A DNA stretch of 64,000 nucleotides from Anderseniella sp963698275 (GCA_963698275.1 CAVOQE010000001.1:558001-622000); one strand, 5' to 3'. Counted from the first letter of the stretch, positions 8,287-18,865 are shown. Notes: generated by a model from the sequence alone, not told the origin. A program made the numbers and translations.

Positions 8287-10311
8287 ATGACCGGTTCGAC
8301 AAAGTCTTACCTCATCGGCGTAGATACCGGTGGCACCTATACGGATGCAGCTGTTATGGACGCTGCCACCAACGAGGTGCTGGCCAGCGCCAAGGCGCTG
8401 ACCACGCGGGGTGATCTGGCGGTTGGTGTTTGTGAAGCCATAGAGCGGGGTCTGGCAGCTTTGGGTGGCGATAGCGCGGGCGCGGCATCGCAGGTCAGGC
8501 TGGTCTCGGTTTCCACCACTCTTGCCACCAATGCTGTTGTTGAAGGCCACGGGTCCCCGGTCTGCGTTGTGCTTGTCGGTTTCGACGAAACCATGGTGCA
8601 GCGGTCGGGCCTGAGTTCGGCGTTTCCGGGGCTGGTCGTTGAACGCATTGCCGGCGGCCACGATCACAATGGTGGCGAAGTTGCAAAGCTGGACATGGAT
8701 GCGCTTGCCGGCGTTGTTGACAAACACGGGGCTGCCGTCGAGGCTTTTGCCGTGGCCTCACAGTTTGCTGTGCGCAACCCGGCCCATGAACTGGCTGCAC
8801 GGGACTTCATTACCGGCAAGACCTCCCTGCCGGTTACCGTGTCGACTGAACTGGCATCGGCCCTGGACGCGCCCAGACGGGCGCTCACGGCTGCTCTCAA
8901 TGCGCGGCTGATCTCGCGCATTTCGCTTCTGATCAAGGCAGTGCAGCTCGCCATGGCGCGGTTTGGCATCGATGCGCCCTTGATGATGACAAAGGGAGAC
9001 GGTTCCCTGGCCCGGGCTGAAACGGTCGCGCTTCGTCCCATTGAAACCGTACTGTCCGGGCCCGCCGCCAGTCTCGTTGGCGCGGCCACCCTGTCGGGCC
9101 TGAGCGATTTCATCCTGTCTGACATGGGCGGAACGACAACCGATCTCGGGGTGCTGCAAAACGGCCGTCCGCAAGTCAACGAACAAGGCGCTGATGTCGG
9201 CGGATGGCGCACCATGGTGCAGGCCATCGATGCGCGCACGCTGGGGCTTGGCGGGGACAGCGAAGTAGCTTTTGACATCAAAGGCGCCGTCACGGTAGGT
9301 GCTCGCCGTTCGGTTCCGGTGTCGCTTATCGCCAGCAAGTTTCCCCTTGTAATCCAGCAGCTTGAAGATGATATCTCAGATGCTGAATCGGGCTCCATGG
9401 CCGGGCAGTTTGTCATGCTGCCGCTTGGGCGGGTGGCAGGTGATGCCCAACCTGCCGGACTGTCGAAACGCGAGCAGGAGTTGCTCGAAAGCGTCACGGC
9501 AGAGCCATTGGCATTGCGTAAACTGGCAGCCGGGTCCGGCGCGCACCGCACACTGGAAACCTTGTCGCGCAAAGGCCATGTGCAGCTTGCGGGGTTTACC
9601 CCGTCCGATGCGGCTCATGTGCTTGGGTTGCAGGACAACTGGTCGCGCGAAGCAGCGGTGCTGGCTGCACGGCTGCTGGTGCGCAATGTATTGCAGAAAG
9701 CGCCGTCAGACGAACTCGCCAAACTGCTTTCTCAACGTGTGTGGGAGGAAACCGTGCGCCTGACCGGGCGGGCTGTTCTGGAAACCGCGCTGGGTCACCA
9801 TGCAATTGAGCCTGGCGGTGCCGGTGGCTTGATTGATGTGGTGTGCCGGGGAGAGGGCAGGCGGTCTCTGGCGCGGGTATCGATTTCACCGGAAGTGCCG
9901 GTGGTCGCCGTCGGGGGGCCTGTGAAAGTCTATTACCCGGAAGTCGGCAAGCGGCTTGAGTGCGAAATGGTGTTCCCGCAATCCTGTGAAGTGGCCAACG
10001 CGGTTGGCGCGGCAACGGGCATGATTGCCCGCACGGTGACCATCGAGGTCAACGGCAACGGTGCAGGCGTGTTCAGGGTTCACGGACCGCAAAGCGTGAC
10101 ACAATTTGCAAGTGCAATTGATGCCATTGAAGAAGCCAACCGGCTGGCGCGCGAAACCGCAGGGGCACAGGTCAGTGCCATGGGCGGCGGTGAGGTCAGC
10201 TTTGCCGAGGGCATCGAGAAATTCCTGTTGCCGGATGCGGTTGATGACAATGGCCTGCTGCGCGCCACGGTGAAGATCGAGGCAACCGCACGTCCCGCAC
10301 TTTCACTGTGA
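8287..10311 (+). CDS. Hydantoinase/oxoprolinase family protein, HyuA-like, without adjacent HyuB
   Basis: 674 residues from the ATG at 8287, which has an AGAGGAA site upstream; longer in-frame starts lack one. It begins GVDTGGTYTDAAVMDAATN, the phosphate-binding loop of the ASKHA-fold hydantoinase A/oxoprolinase N domain, followed by DMGGTTTDLGVL and LGGDSEVAF typical of the Hydantoinase_A domain. HyuA proteins normally act with HyuB in ATP-dependent ring opening of hydantoins or 5-oxoproline. No HyuB gene is adjacent, so the partner is elsewhere or the protein works alone. The next gene, a desaturase, starts 25 nt downstream, with no obvious functional tie. Confidence 0.85.
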   Translation: MTGSTKSYLIGVDTGGTYTDAAVMDAATNEVLASAKALTTRGDLAVGVCEAIERGLAALGGDSAGAASQVRLVSVSTTLATNAVVEGHGSPVCVVLVGFDETMVQRSGLSSAFPGLVVERIAGGHDHNGGEVAKLDMDALAGVVDKHGAAVEAFAVASQFAVRNPAHELAARDFITGKTSLPVTVSTELASALDAPRRALTAALNARLISRISLLIKAVQLAMARFGIDAPLMMTKGDGSLARAETVALRPIETVLSGPAASLVGAATLSGLSDFILSDMGGTTTDLGVLQNGRPQVNEQGADVGGWRTMVQAIDARTLGLGGDSEVAFDIKGAVTVGARRSVPVSLIASKFPLVIQQLEDDISDAESGSMAGQFVMLPLGRVAGDAQPAGLSKREQELLESVTAEPLALRKLAAGSGAHRTLETLSRKGHVQLAGFTPSDAAHVLGLQDNWSREAAVLAARLLVRNVLQKAPSDELAKLLSQRVWEETVRLTGRAVLETALGHHAIEPGGAGGLIDVVCRGEGRRSLARVSISPEVPVVAVGGPVKVYYPEVGKRLECEMVFPQSCEVANAVGAATGMIARTVTIEVNGNGAGVFRVHGPQSVTQFASAIDAIEEANRLARETAGAQVSAMGGGEVSFAEGIEKFLLPDAVDDNGLLRATVKIEATARPALSL

Positions 10312-10336
10312 CCGGTTCGGCTGTAAAAACAATCTT

Positions 10337-11230
10337 ATGGATCACAAACGTCTGCTGGCATCCCTGAGTGGCGAAGAGCGCGACGCTCTGACTGCATTGT
10401 CTGACCGGCCCGGGCTGTTCAGGCTTTTCCAGCATGGTGTTTGCATGGCGCTATTGGTGTGGCTGATCCCGGCTAAAGTGCCGGGCTGGCCGCTATTGAT
10501 GCTGCCGCTTGGTGTTCAACTGGTGTTCCTGTTCACGCTTCTGCACGAGACGGTGCACCGGACAGCGTTTCGAAGCGTCTGGCTCAACAAGCTGACCGGG
10601 CGCATTTGCAGCGTCATTCTCATCCTGCCGGCTGACTGGTTCCGGTATTTCCATCTGGCGCATCACCGGTTTACCCAGGAACCTGGCAGGGATCCGGAAC
10701 TGGCTGAACCAAAGCCTGAAACCATCCGGCAGTATGTTGTCCATATCTCAGGACTTGCCGTGTGGCGCGGGCAGGTAACGGCGTTGCTTCGCAATGCGAT
10801 GTGGGCAAACCAGGACAGCTTTGTGCCGGCGCGCGGCAAGGCGAGAGTTATGCGCGAGGCGCAGGTCATGATCGTGTTGTATGTGAGCCTGCTTGCCGGG
10901 TCGCTCTGGGCCGGATCAACCATGCTGGTTTGGATATGGTTAGTGCCTCTGCTTTTGGGCCAACCCTTTTTGCGGCTTTACCTGCTGGCGGAACACGGAC
11001 GCTGTGCGTTCGTGGCCAACATGTTTGAAAACACCCGCACCACATTTACCAACCATGTGGTGCGCTGGCTGGCCTGGAACATGCCGTATCATGCCGAACA
11101 TCATGCGTATCCGGCTGTGCCGTACCACAAGCTACCGGCATTTCACGCCAGAACACGCGAGCACCTGCAGGTAACCGAGAACGGTTATGCACGGTTCAAT
11201 GCGAACTTTGTGAAACAACTGGAGCGTTAG
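10337..11230 (+). CDS. Fatty acid desaturase family membrane protein
   Basis: 297 residues, with hydrophobic helices near residues 35-70 and 180-215. Three histidine clusters expected of the di-iron membrane desaturase/hydroxylase superfamily are present: HETVH (about 71-75), HLAHHRF (about 106-112) and HAEHHAYPAVPYHKL (about 254-268). These enzymes desaturate or hydroxylate acyl chains or related lipids in the inner membrane. The substrate cannot be assigned. The stop codon TAG overlaps the opposite-strand stop of the LysE exporter (tail-to-tail overlap 11227-11230). Confidence 0.88.
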   Translation: MDHKRLLASLSGEERDALTALSDRPGLFRLFQHGVCMALLVWLIPAKVPGWPLLMLPLGVQLVFLFTLLHETVHRTAFRSVWLNKLTGRICSVILILPADWFRYFHLAHHRFTQEPGRDPELAEPKPETIRQYVVHISGLAVWRGQVTALLRNAMWANQDSFVPARGKARVMREAQVMIVLYVSLLAGSLWAGSTMLVWIWLVPLLLGQPFLRLYLLAEHGRCAFVANMFENTRTTFTNHVVRWLAWNMPYHAEHHAYPAVPYHKLPAFHARTREHLQVTENGYARFNANFVKQLER

Positions 11231-11847
11231 GCGTCGGCAATCAGCCGCGCGCCGATGAGGCCGAGGAAACCGCCCATGGCCCGGTCGATCCAGGTCTTGG
11301 CGGCGATGTAGGCATTGCGGGATTTGCGCACGGAAAACAGCATGGCAACGATGGCATACCAGCCGATTTCGTTGCAGAACACGATGATGACTGCGGCCAC
11401 ATAGACCCACAAAGGCGAGTTGGCGGGCAGCAGGGCCACGAAAATCGAGCCGAAAAACACAATCACCTTCGGATTGGCCAGTTGCGTGGCAAGGCCCAGC
11501 ATGAAGGCAGGCCATGGCCGCAACTGCTTTTGCCTGGCTGGATCCAGTTCGACAGGGTCGCGGGCGTGCCGCCACAACATGATGGCCAGAAACAGCAGGT
11601 AAATGCCTCCGGCGATCTTGAAGGCCGTGTAGGCCCAGGCAGCGTGTTCCAGCACGATGGCGAGACCGGCAATCGCTGCGGTTGACCAGATGATCGTTCC
11701 TGCACCGAGCCCCAGGACCGCGGACAGGGCAACAGGGCGCGGGTTCGACAAGGCAAGCTTGGAGATCAGCACGAATGATTGACCCGGGCTGATGGCCGCC
11801 AGCAATTGTGCGGCCCACAGGGTAATCAGGGGGATCAGAAATTCCAT
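11227..11847 (-). CDS. LysE/RhtB family amino-acid exporter
   Basis: 206 residues, largely hydrophobic, with about six predicted helices. The N-terminus, MEFLIPLITLWAAQLLAAIS followed by PGQSF, matches the family pattern of a first helix ending in PGP/PGQ. Family members export amino acids or homoserine lactones from the cytoplasm. It ends tail-to-tail with the desaturase and begins 21 nt downstream of the MarR regulator stop on the same strand, so it may be the distal gene of the nitroreductase-marR transcript. A second family member lies at 21923. Confidence 0.86.
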   Translation of the reverse strand: MEFLIPLITLWAAQLLAAISPGQSFVLISKLALSNPRPVALSAVLGLGAGTIIWSTAAIAGLAIVLEHAAWAYTAFKIAGGIYLLFLAIMLWRHARDPVELDPARQKQLRPWPAFMLGLATQLANPKVIVFFGSIFVALLPANSPLWVYVAAVIIVFCNEIGWYAIVAMLFSVRKSRNAYIAAKTWIDRAMGGFLGLIGARLIADA

Positions 11848-11868
11848 GCTTGCCCCATCATCAGAACA

Positions 11869-12324
11869 TCACTCAACCTCATTACGCGAAACATCCATGA
11901 TTTTGCGGATGCCTGCAAGCTGCTCGCTGACAGCTGCAACATCAATGCCTGCCAACAGACCGGACAAGTGCTCTATGTCCGGGTCCATGCCGGCAATGGC
12001 GTGGTCGCGAAACTCGCGACCCTTTGTGGTGATCCAGACATGCTTGCTGCGGCCGTCTTTCGGGTTGGGTTTCATCTCCACGAGATTGTGTTTCTCAAGT
12101 ACGGCAAGCGTGTGGGTCATGGACGTCTTGGGCACCTGAAACGCTCTTGAGATATCTTGCGGTGTGCGACCGTCCTGAACGCGTATCAGGTGATTGAGCA
12201 CGGAGAAATGCGAGATCAGCATGCCGTCAGGCAGGCGGCTTTCCAGAATGGTGCGGCTGAGCTGGCTGATGATGCCGATCTCGTTGAAGAAGGTGAAGTA
12301 GATCGATCTGGTCTTGTCATCCAT
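11869..12324 (-). CDS. MarR family transcriptional regulator
   Basis: 151 residues. The central winged helix-turn-helix reads TPQDISRAFQVPKTSMTHTL, followed by LVEMKPNPKDGRSKHVWITT, the MarR wing with the DxRS motif. MarR dimers bind short palindromes and are usually released by small phenolic or oxidising ligands. Its start overlaps the stop of the upstream nitroreductase gene by 8 nt, so the two are cotranscribed. A tandem palindrome at 13442-13479 upstream of the operon is the obvious operator candidate, giving autoregulation and possibly control of the divergent methyltransferase. Confidence 0.92.
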   Translation of the reverse strand: MDDKTRSIYFTFFNEIGIISQLSRTILESRLPDGMLISHFSVLNHLIRVQDGRTPQDISRAFQVPKTSMTHTLAVLEKHNLVEMKPNPKDGRSKHVWITTKGREFRDHAIAGMDPDIEHLSGLLAGIDVAAVSEQLAGIRKIMDVSRNEVE

Positions 12325-13423
12325 GCGCTATTCGGGTCTCAAGTGGCCACCGGGGCGTTTCTTGTACCTCCGGCCCAAAACCAAGTCGACCCAGCATTTG
12401 TACGGTGTGACCGGGTTGGGCCAGCATGTCATGTGCCGACTTATAATGTGCGGCCATTTCGGGATACTCCTGCAGGGCCTGGCTGACCGGGTGCAAGGCC
12501 AGGCCGAGACGGGTGGTCATGAGGTTGAGCCGAAGCCATTTGCGCCCCGTGTCAATCTGATCTGCACGGGTGTTGGTCGCGCTGGCAAGAACGGCATAGG
12601 CAGGCGTTGCCGCCAGCATCTCGCGGTATATCTCGACGCCTTGCTGGAAGCCGTTGGAAGAAGGATCCAGCTGATCCTCGCGGGTGAGCTGGCCTGCCAG
12701 CATCAGGGCTTCGAGAAACGGGCCACCCAGGTCGATGCCGTCGGGATTGGCGTTGATCTCAGCCTTGCCGAAGCGCATCAGGTCTACGCTCTCGCGCATG
12801 GTGTGCGGGGTCAGAGCCTCGACCATCCAGGCGTCCCAGGTCAGTTTGCGAAGCGCTGCGACCGGCTCCGGTTGGTCAATGATCGTTGCGAAGTCTGAAA
12901 GGCTGGTTGCCAGATCGGCGGGAACAGGCCGGTCGTCGAAGGCTTCCTTGCAGGATCTCCGTTTCATGGCTTGCGTGAACAGGGGATCAGGTTGTGCTCC
13001 CGGTCTGAAGGTTGAAACGGCAACCGGGCCATCTTCGCCTTGCGGGAAAACATCATGAACAACATCAAACCCCTTCTGTGCCGCCGCAATGCCCATCAAT
13101 TCCAGAAAGCAGCCCAGTCCAATGATGATTTGCCGGTTGTGCGGGTCTGTTATCGGCAGGTCGCGCTGTTTGTCACGCAGCAGGATGACTTTTCCGTCCT
13201 GGGTAAGATCAACAAGCCACGGCTGCCGGTTGTGCGGGTTGGGGGCCAGGATGGCGTAAGACAGCGCGAACCTTCTCGGTTCCTGATAGCTGCCTGCGGT
13301 CTTCCACGGCTCAAGCGCTGAGTGCGGTGTCCGCGTCGTCAGGAAGCCGGCTGTGGATGCAGTTGCGGCGAGAACTACGCCGCCGCCTATCAGGCTGATT
13401 GCCTTGCGTCGGGATATTGTCAT
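12317..13423 (-). CDS. Tat-exported nitroreductase-like FMN oxidoreductase (Acg-type)
   Basis: 368 residues from the ATG at 13423, chosen over a TTG at 13438 because AAAGG lies 7 nt upstream. The N-terminus has a twin-arginine signal (SRRKAI at 4-9, then a hydrophobic stretch to about residue 27). The mature part begins LSYAILAPNPHNRQPW, the nitroreductase-fold FMN-binding pattern seen in Acg-like proteins. Members reduce or sequester flavin in the cell envelope; the substrate is unknown. It heads the operon with the MarR regulator, suggesting induction by a reactive or aromatic compound (inference). Confidence 0.8.
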   Translation of the reverse strand: MTISRRKAISLIGGGVVLAATASTAGFLTTRTPHSALEPWKTAGSYQEPRRFALSYAILAPNPHNRQPWLVDLTQDGKVILLRDKQRDLPITDPHNRQIIIGLGCFLELMGIAAAQKGFDVVHDVFPQGEDGPVAVSTFRPGAQPDPLFTQAMKRRSCKEAFDDRPVPADLATSLSDFATIIDQPEPVAALRKLTWDAWMVEALTPHTMRESVDLMRFGKAEINANPDGIDLGGPFLEALMLAGQLTREDQLDPSSNGFQQGVEIYREMLAATPAYAVLASATNTRADQIDTGRKWLRLNLMTTRLGLALHPVSQALQEYPEMAAHYKSAHDMLAQPGHTVQMLGRLGFGPEVQETPRWPLETRIAHG

Positions 13424-13441
13424 GGCATTACCTTTCAAATA

Positions 13442-13479
13442 AGTACGATATCGAACTAATTAATACGATATCGCACTAA
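13442..13479. promoter_or_regulatory. Tandem palindromic operator, probable MarR binding sites
   Basis: Two copies of TACGATATCGNACTAA lie at 13444-13459 and 13464-13479, exactly 20 bp apart, i.e. about two helical turns. Each centres on the palindrome CGATATCG; the first extends to AGTACGATATCGAACT with one mismatched pair. They sit 19-56 bp upstream of the nitroreductase ATG in the divergent intergenic space shared with the methyltransferase gene. Binding by the downstream MarR protein is inferred. Confidence 0.65.
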
Positions 13480-13558
13480 ATGCAAGTGTCAAGTTGAGGG
13501 TGGAAACGCGATGCCGGACGGGGTTAAAAGATGCAAGCCAAGCCAAGAGGAAGTGAAC

Positions 13559-14230
13559 ATGCCGGGATTTGACAAAGCCGCAGCCACCTATGACCGCTCG
13601 CGCCATGCGCTGATACCGGACTATAACGATCTATACGGAGCGGCTGTTGATGCACTTGAGCTTGGCCGGGTGCAGAACCCAAAAGTGCTGGATCTGGGGG
13701 CCGGTACGGGCGGATTTTCACAAGAGGTGATAAACGCCCATCCCGGCTGCCAGGTGGAATTGTCCGACCTGTCTGTGCCAATGCTGGAACAGGCACGTGC
13801 AAGATTTGGAACCGACCCCCGGTTCTCGTTTCGCGAGCTGGACATCGTCACCGGAGAGTTCGGCGCCGGCTGGGACCGGATCATCTCGTCCTTTGTCATT
13901 CACCATTTGCCGCATCAAGCCAAGCGCGAGGTGTTTGCCAATGTATGTGCTGCCCTGAAACCCGGCGGCATATTCGTCAATATCGACCAGGTGCAGGCGT
14001 GTTCACAGGCCGTGCAGGACATTCACATGCGGTTGTGGAGGAAGGACGCCCTGGCTGCCGGTGCGCTGGAACAGGACCTTGCGGACGGTGTGGCCCGCAT
14101 GGAAGCCATGGATATCAATGCCGACCTGGATGATCAGGTGTTGTGGTTGCAAAGGGCAGGCTTTGATCAGGTTGACGTGGTTTACCGCAATTATTTCTGG
14201 GCGGTTTTTGTTGCGCGCAAGGCGCCCTGA
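13559..14230 (+). CDS. Class I SAM-dependent methyltransferase
   Basis: 223 residues from the ATG at 13559, which follows AGAGGAAG; the ATG at 13511 has no good ribosome site. It has motif I VLDLGAGTGGFSQEV (about 45-59), an acidic loop near VELSDLS, and the post-I segment RIISSFVIHHLPH, as in small-molecule methyltransferases of the Methyltransf_25/31 type. It acts in the cytoplasm; the acceptor is unknown. It is divergent from the nitroreductase-marR operon, and its upstream region contains the tandem operator, so co-control is plausible. Confidence 0.87.
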   Translation: MPGFDKAAATYDRSRHALIPDYNDLYGAAVDALELGRVQNPKVLDLGAGTGGFSQEVINAHPGCQVELSDLSVPMLEQARARFGTDPRFSFRELDIVTGEFGAGWDRIISSFVIHHLPHQAKREVFANVCAALKPGGIFVNIDQVQACSQAVQDIHMRLWRKDALAAGALEQDLADGVARMEAMDINADLDDQVLWLQRAGFDQVDVVYRNYFWAVFVARKAP

Positions 14231-14233
14231 ACC

Positions 14234-14977
14234 ATGCTGTCGTCAAGCTCCAGAAATTTTGTGCTGCTGATGCTGGCGCTGGGTGCAGGGCTGCTCGGTT
14301 ACCAGCAGTTGGTGGCTGGACCGGCACAATATGTGCTTGCGGTCAGCTGGCAACCGGCGTTTTGCGAAGGCCGGTCGCGACTGCCTGAGTGCCGATCCCA
14401 GACTGAAGGCAGATTTGATGCATCGCATTTCACGTTGCACGGGCTTTGGCCGCAACCGCGCAGCAAGGCCTATTGCGGTGTGTCTGAAAACCATATCCGA
14501 CTGGACAAGAAGCGGCGCTGGCATGACTTGCCGTGGGACAGGCTTGAACAGAATACATGGCGCCGGTTGCAACAGGTCATGCCGGGAACCCGGTCCGGCC
14601 TGCACAAGCATGAATGGGTCAAGCACGGCACCTGCTATGACGGAACAGATGCAAATGAATACTTTACCGATTCACTGCACCTCATGGACAAGCTCAATGC
14701 TTCAGCGGTTCGAAACCTGTTTTCCGCCCGAATTGGCGATGAGCTGAACGGCGAGCAAATCCGTGCAGCCTTTGACAAGAGCTTTGGACCGGGGGCGGGG
14801 AAGCGCGTGCGCATTGCCTGCAAAAACGATCAGGGCAGGCGCCTGATTGTCGAACTGACCATCGGGTTGTCCGGCACGGTTTCACCGGACAGCAACATGT
14901 CCGATCTGATCGCGGCATCGTCGCCAACCGACCCGGGCTGTCCGTCAGGCGTTGTCGATGCAGTCGGCCTTCAGTAA
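14234..14977 (+). CDS. Ribonuclease T2 family protein
   Basis: 247 residues. The N-terminal hydrophobic segment (about residues 9-28) is a signal peptide or anchor. Both conserved active-site segments are present: CAS1 as FTLHGLWPQ (66-74) and CAS2 as HEWVKHGTC (126-134), with the catalytic histidines intact. RNase T2/RNase I enzymes cleave single-stranded RNA via 2',3'-cyclic phosphates in the periplasm. Several cysteines (around 44, 53, 81, 134) fit the family disulfides. The gene starts 3 nt after the methyltransferase stop and is probably cotranscribed with it. Confidence 0.92.
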   Translation: MLSSSSRNFVLLMLALGAGLLGYQQLVAGPAQYVLAVSWQPAFCEGRSRLPECRSQTEGRFDASHFTLHGLWPQPRSKAYCGVSENHIRLDKKRRWHDLPWDRLEQNTWRRLQQVMPGTRSGLHKHEWVKHGTCYDGTDANEYFTDSLHLMDKLNASAVRNLFSARIGDELNGEQIRAAFDKSFGPGAGKRVRIACKNDQGRRLIVELTIGLSGTVSPDSNMSDLIAASSPTDPGCPSGVVDAVGLQ

Positions 14978-15002
14978 GTCCAGGTTCATCCGGACCAATC
15001 AA

Positions 15003-15536
15003 TTCATTGTGCTTCCTGGCGGCGTTTTCGGGATCCAGACGGCGTTGATGGAAATTTTCCACATGCTTGTGCCGCACGATCTGCAGGGTGAATAGAACGG
15101 TAATCTCATCATTCGCGTGGTTTTCTGCACGTTAATGTGGGTGCTGATCATGGCTGTCGAGCTCTCGCTTGACACGGTGTGACCGGCAATTGCCCTGATC
15201 GACGTGGTCTGGGTCATGGTGCTTGCCACCGTGGCGTCAGGCGTCGTGCGGGTTGTGACGGCAGAGCAGGTGGCATGCTTTCTCGAAGGCAGCCGAATGT
15301 ACGAAGTACTTGGTCTTTTTGTGCTTTTGCTGGTCGGCATTATGCTGATGAGTGACGGTGGCCATCTGGCGCATCTGGCATTGTTCGGCTACGAGATCGG
15401 TCCCATGAACAAGGCCACGTTCTACTTTGTCCAGGTTATTCTGGTGCCGCTGGATGTGGTGCAGGGATGCCATCAACGCAAAGTCATGGTAGAAGCCGCC
15501 GCCAAATCCACCAGCCGTCCGGCTGCAACCCGGTGA
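15003..15536 (+). pseudogene. Decayed TerC-like integral membrane protein gene
   Basis: One reading frame across this 534-bp stretch gives membrane-protein sequence interrupted by TAG at 15093-15095 and TGA at 15180-15182. Conserved-looking pieces are PGGVFGIQTALMEIFHM, MAVELSLDTV just before the TGA, and LGLFVLLLVGIMLMSDGGHL (about 15309-15368). These resemble TerC-type metal-resistance/transport membrane proteins, in which an acidic SLD motif is characteristic. No upstream start in frame can produce a full protein. The family name rests on pattern memory; the stops are directly visible. The stretch 14978-15637 otherwise contains no gene. Confidence 0.5.
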
Positions 15537-15637
15537 AACCTGCATCCTTACGTTGTAATTCCCTACGTGACTTCGCAACCGAATCGATTTCTTGTGGCGA
15601 GCGTTACTGAAACAAACGTTTTGGGAGAAGGTCGGCG

Positions 15638-15949
15638 ATGGCTGATGTGAAAACGGAATACTACGAAGATAAAAAGGGCGAGTGGCGCTGGCGCAAGAAG
15701 GCCAGTAACGGTGAGATCATCGGTGCGTCGTCGGAAGGCTATGTGAACAAGAAGGACTGCCAGGCAAACGCCAATCGCGGCACCAAGGCCGGCGACAAGT
15801 GGGAGTTCTACAAGGACAAGAAGGGCGAGCACCGCTGGCGCTGTTTTGCGTCAAACGGCAAGCAGGTTGGCCGCGCCACCGAAGGCTACAAGGGCAAGAA
15901 GTCTGCCGAGAACAACGCCATGGCCAATGGCTGGGCCGGCAAGGGCTAG
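15638..15949 (+). CDS. DUF1508 (YegP-type) tandem-repeat protein
   Basis: 103 residues made of two DUF1508 repeats (about 4-48 and 53-98). Each runs from a YxDKKGExRWR strand to an ASNG turn and then a SEGYVNKK or TEGYKGKK segment. YegP-like proteins are small and cytoplasmic with no established biochemical role. A GGAGAAGG ribosome site precedes the ATG. The gene appears monocistronic and is followed by a strong terminator hairpin at 16002. Confidence 0.9.
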   Translation: MADVKTEYYEDKKGEWRWRKKASNGEIIGASSEGYVNKKDCQANANRGTKAGDKWEFYKDKKGEHRWRCFASNGKQVGRATEGYKGKKSAENNAMANGWAGKG

Positions 15950-16001
15950 GTCCGCGTCTCTGCCGACACAGCCATGATCTGATATCCAGTTGGGACAGAA
16001 G

Positions 16002-16033
16002 TGCCCGGTGCAGTTTGTGCACCGGGCATGTTG
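16002..16033 (+). terminator. Intrinsic terminator-like hairpin after the DUF1508 gene
   Basis: A perfect 11-bp stem, TGCCCGGTGCA (16002-16012) with TGCACCGGGCA (16018-16028), has a 5-nt loop and is followed by a short T-rich run, TGTTGTTAT. It separates the DUF1508 gene from ettA. Confidence 0.65.
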
Positions 16034-16121
16034 TTATGCGAGCGATTGCGAAAGTTGCGCCCATCAGCTAAAACCCGCTCAGCAATTCCACATATTCAGT
16101 AAAGAGGGGCACGAGCCTGCC

Positions 16122-17773
<1,652 letters not shown>

Positions 17774-17777
<4 letters not shown>

Positions 17778-18865
17778 GCGACGAATGCTCCGGCGCGGAT
17801 GTCATTGTCATTGGCGCCGGGTTGTCCGGTCTTGTTGCAACAACGCTGTTGCTGGAGCAGGGGCGTTCTGTGGTTTTGCTGGAGGCAGCGATCAGGCCTG
17901 GCGGGCGTATTCAGTCACTCCGTGACGCTGAGACCGGTGATGTGCTGGGCGATCTGGGACCCACATGGGTGTGGCCGCCTTTTCAGCCTGTTGTTGTTCA
18001 GTGGCTGCAACGGCTTGGACTGCATACATTTCCCCAGTTTGAAACCGGCAATGCAGCACTTGATCATGGCCCTGCGGCACCCGTGCAGTTTCAGCCCCTG
18101 CCCGGTCAGAATGGCATTGCGCGGATTGCGGGAGGTCCGGTTGCGTTGATTGATGCGCTGGCGGCACGGCTGCCCGAGGGCGTCCTGCGCACTGGGCTGG
18201 CGGTCACCGCTGTTTGTGTTGATGAAAAAGGTGTCAGGGTCGAGGCGTCAGGCAATGCCTTTTCTGCTAAACGGGTGGTTGTCGCCGCCCCCTTGCGGGT
18301 GGCTGAGAATTCCATCAACTGGTCTCCGGCTCTTCCTGACCCACTTCGTCAAGCCATGCGGGCGACGCCTACATGGATGTCGGTGCATGCCAAGGCGCTG
18401 ATTGTTTATCCCACCGCCTTCTGGCGTGAGGCAGGATTGTCGGGCCGCATCGCCAGCCAGGCGGGTCCGCTGGTTGAAGCCCATGACGTCAGTGCTGAGA
18501 ACACCATTCCCGCTGCCCTGTTCGGATTTGTCGGATGGCCGCATGACATGCGGGTTGCACACAAGGACAGGCTGGATGCAGAAATCATCGCCCAGCTTGT
18601 GCGCTGTTTTGGAGAAGCGGCGGCGCGCCCGGCGCAGATCCATGTAGAGGATTGGGCGGCCAACCGGTTTATCTGCACACCCGGAGATATTGCAGAGCCA
18701 ATGAACCATCCTGATGTCGGCCCAGATGTTCTGCGACAAGCCCATGCAGGTGGACGTATCGTGTTCGCAGCCGCAGAGACTTCTGACGTCAGCCCCGGCC
18801 TGATTGAAGGGGCGTTGGCTGCGGGTATGAGGGCGGCACGGCTGGTACTTGGCTCACGTGCCTGA
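17774..18865 (+). CDS. FAD-dependent amine oxidase-like flavoprotein
   Basis: 363 residues starting at GTG 17774, overlapping the EttA stop (GTGA). A Rossmann FAD-binding motif, VIVIGAGLSGLVA, opens the protein (about 10-22), followed by a PGGRIQSL motif typical of the amine oxidase/NAD(P)-binding_8 group. The C-terminus has RIVFAAAETSDVSPGLIEGA, the second FAD contact of that family. It is shorter than classical monoamine oxidases (about 450 aa), so part of the substrate domain is reduced. The substrate is unknown. Translational coupling with ettA is curious but probably only positional. Confidence 0.83.

Noticed and set aside
8664..9572. Long minus-strand open frame of 302 codons opposite the HyuA-like gene
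   Set aside because: It is the mirror of a well-supported coding frame, rich in Ser/Arg/Ala with no recognisable domain, as expected for antisense of GC-rich genes. The same applies to many long antisense frames in the dcw region.
15990..16121. Longer N-terminus for EttA starting at 15990
   Set aside because: It would cross a strong terminator hairpin and add residues unlike EttA; the ATG at 16122 gives the family-typical start.
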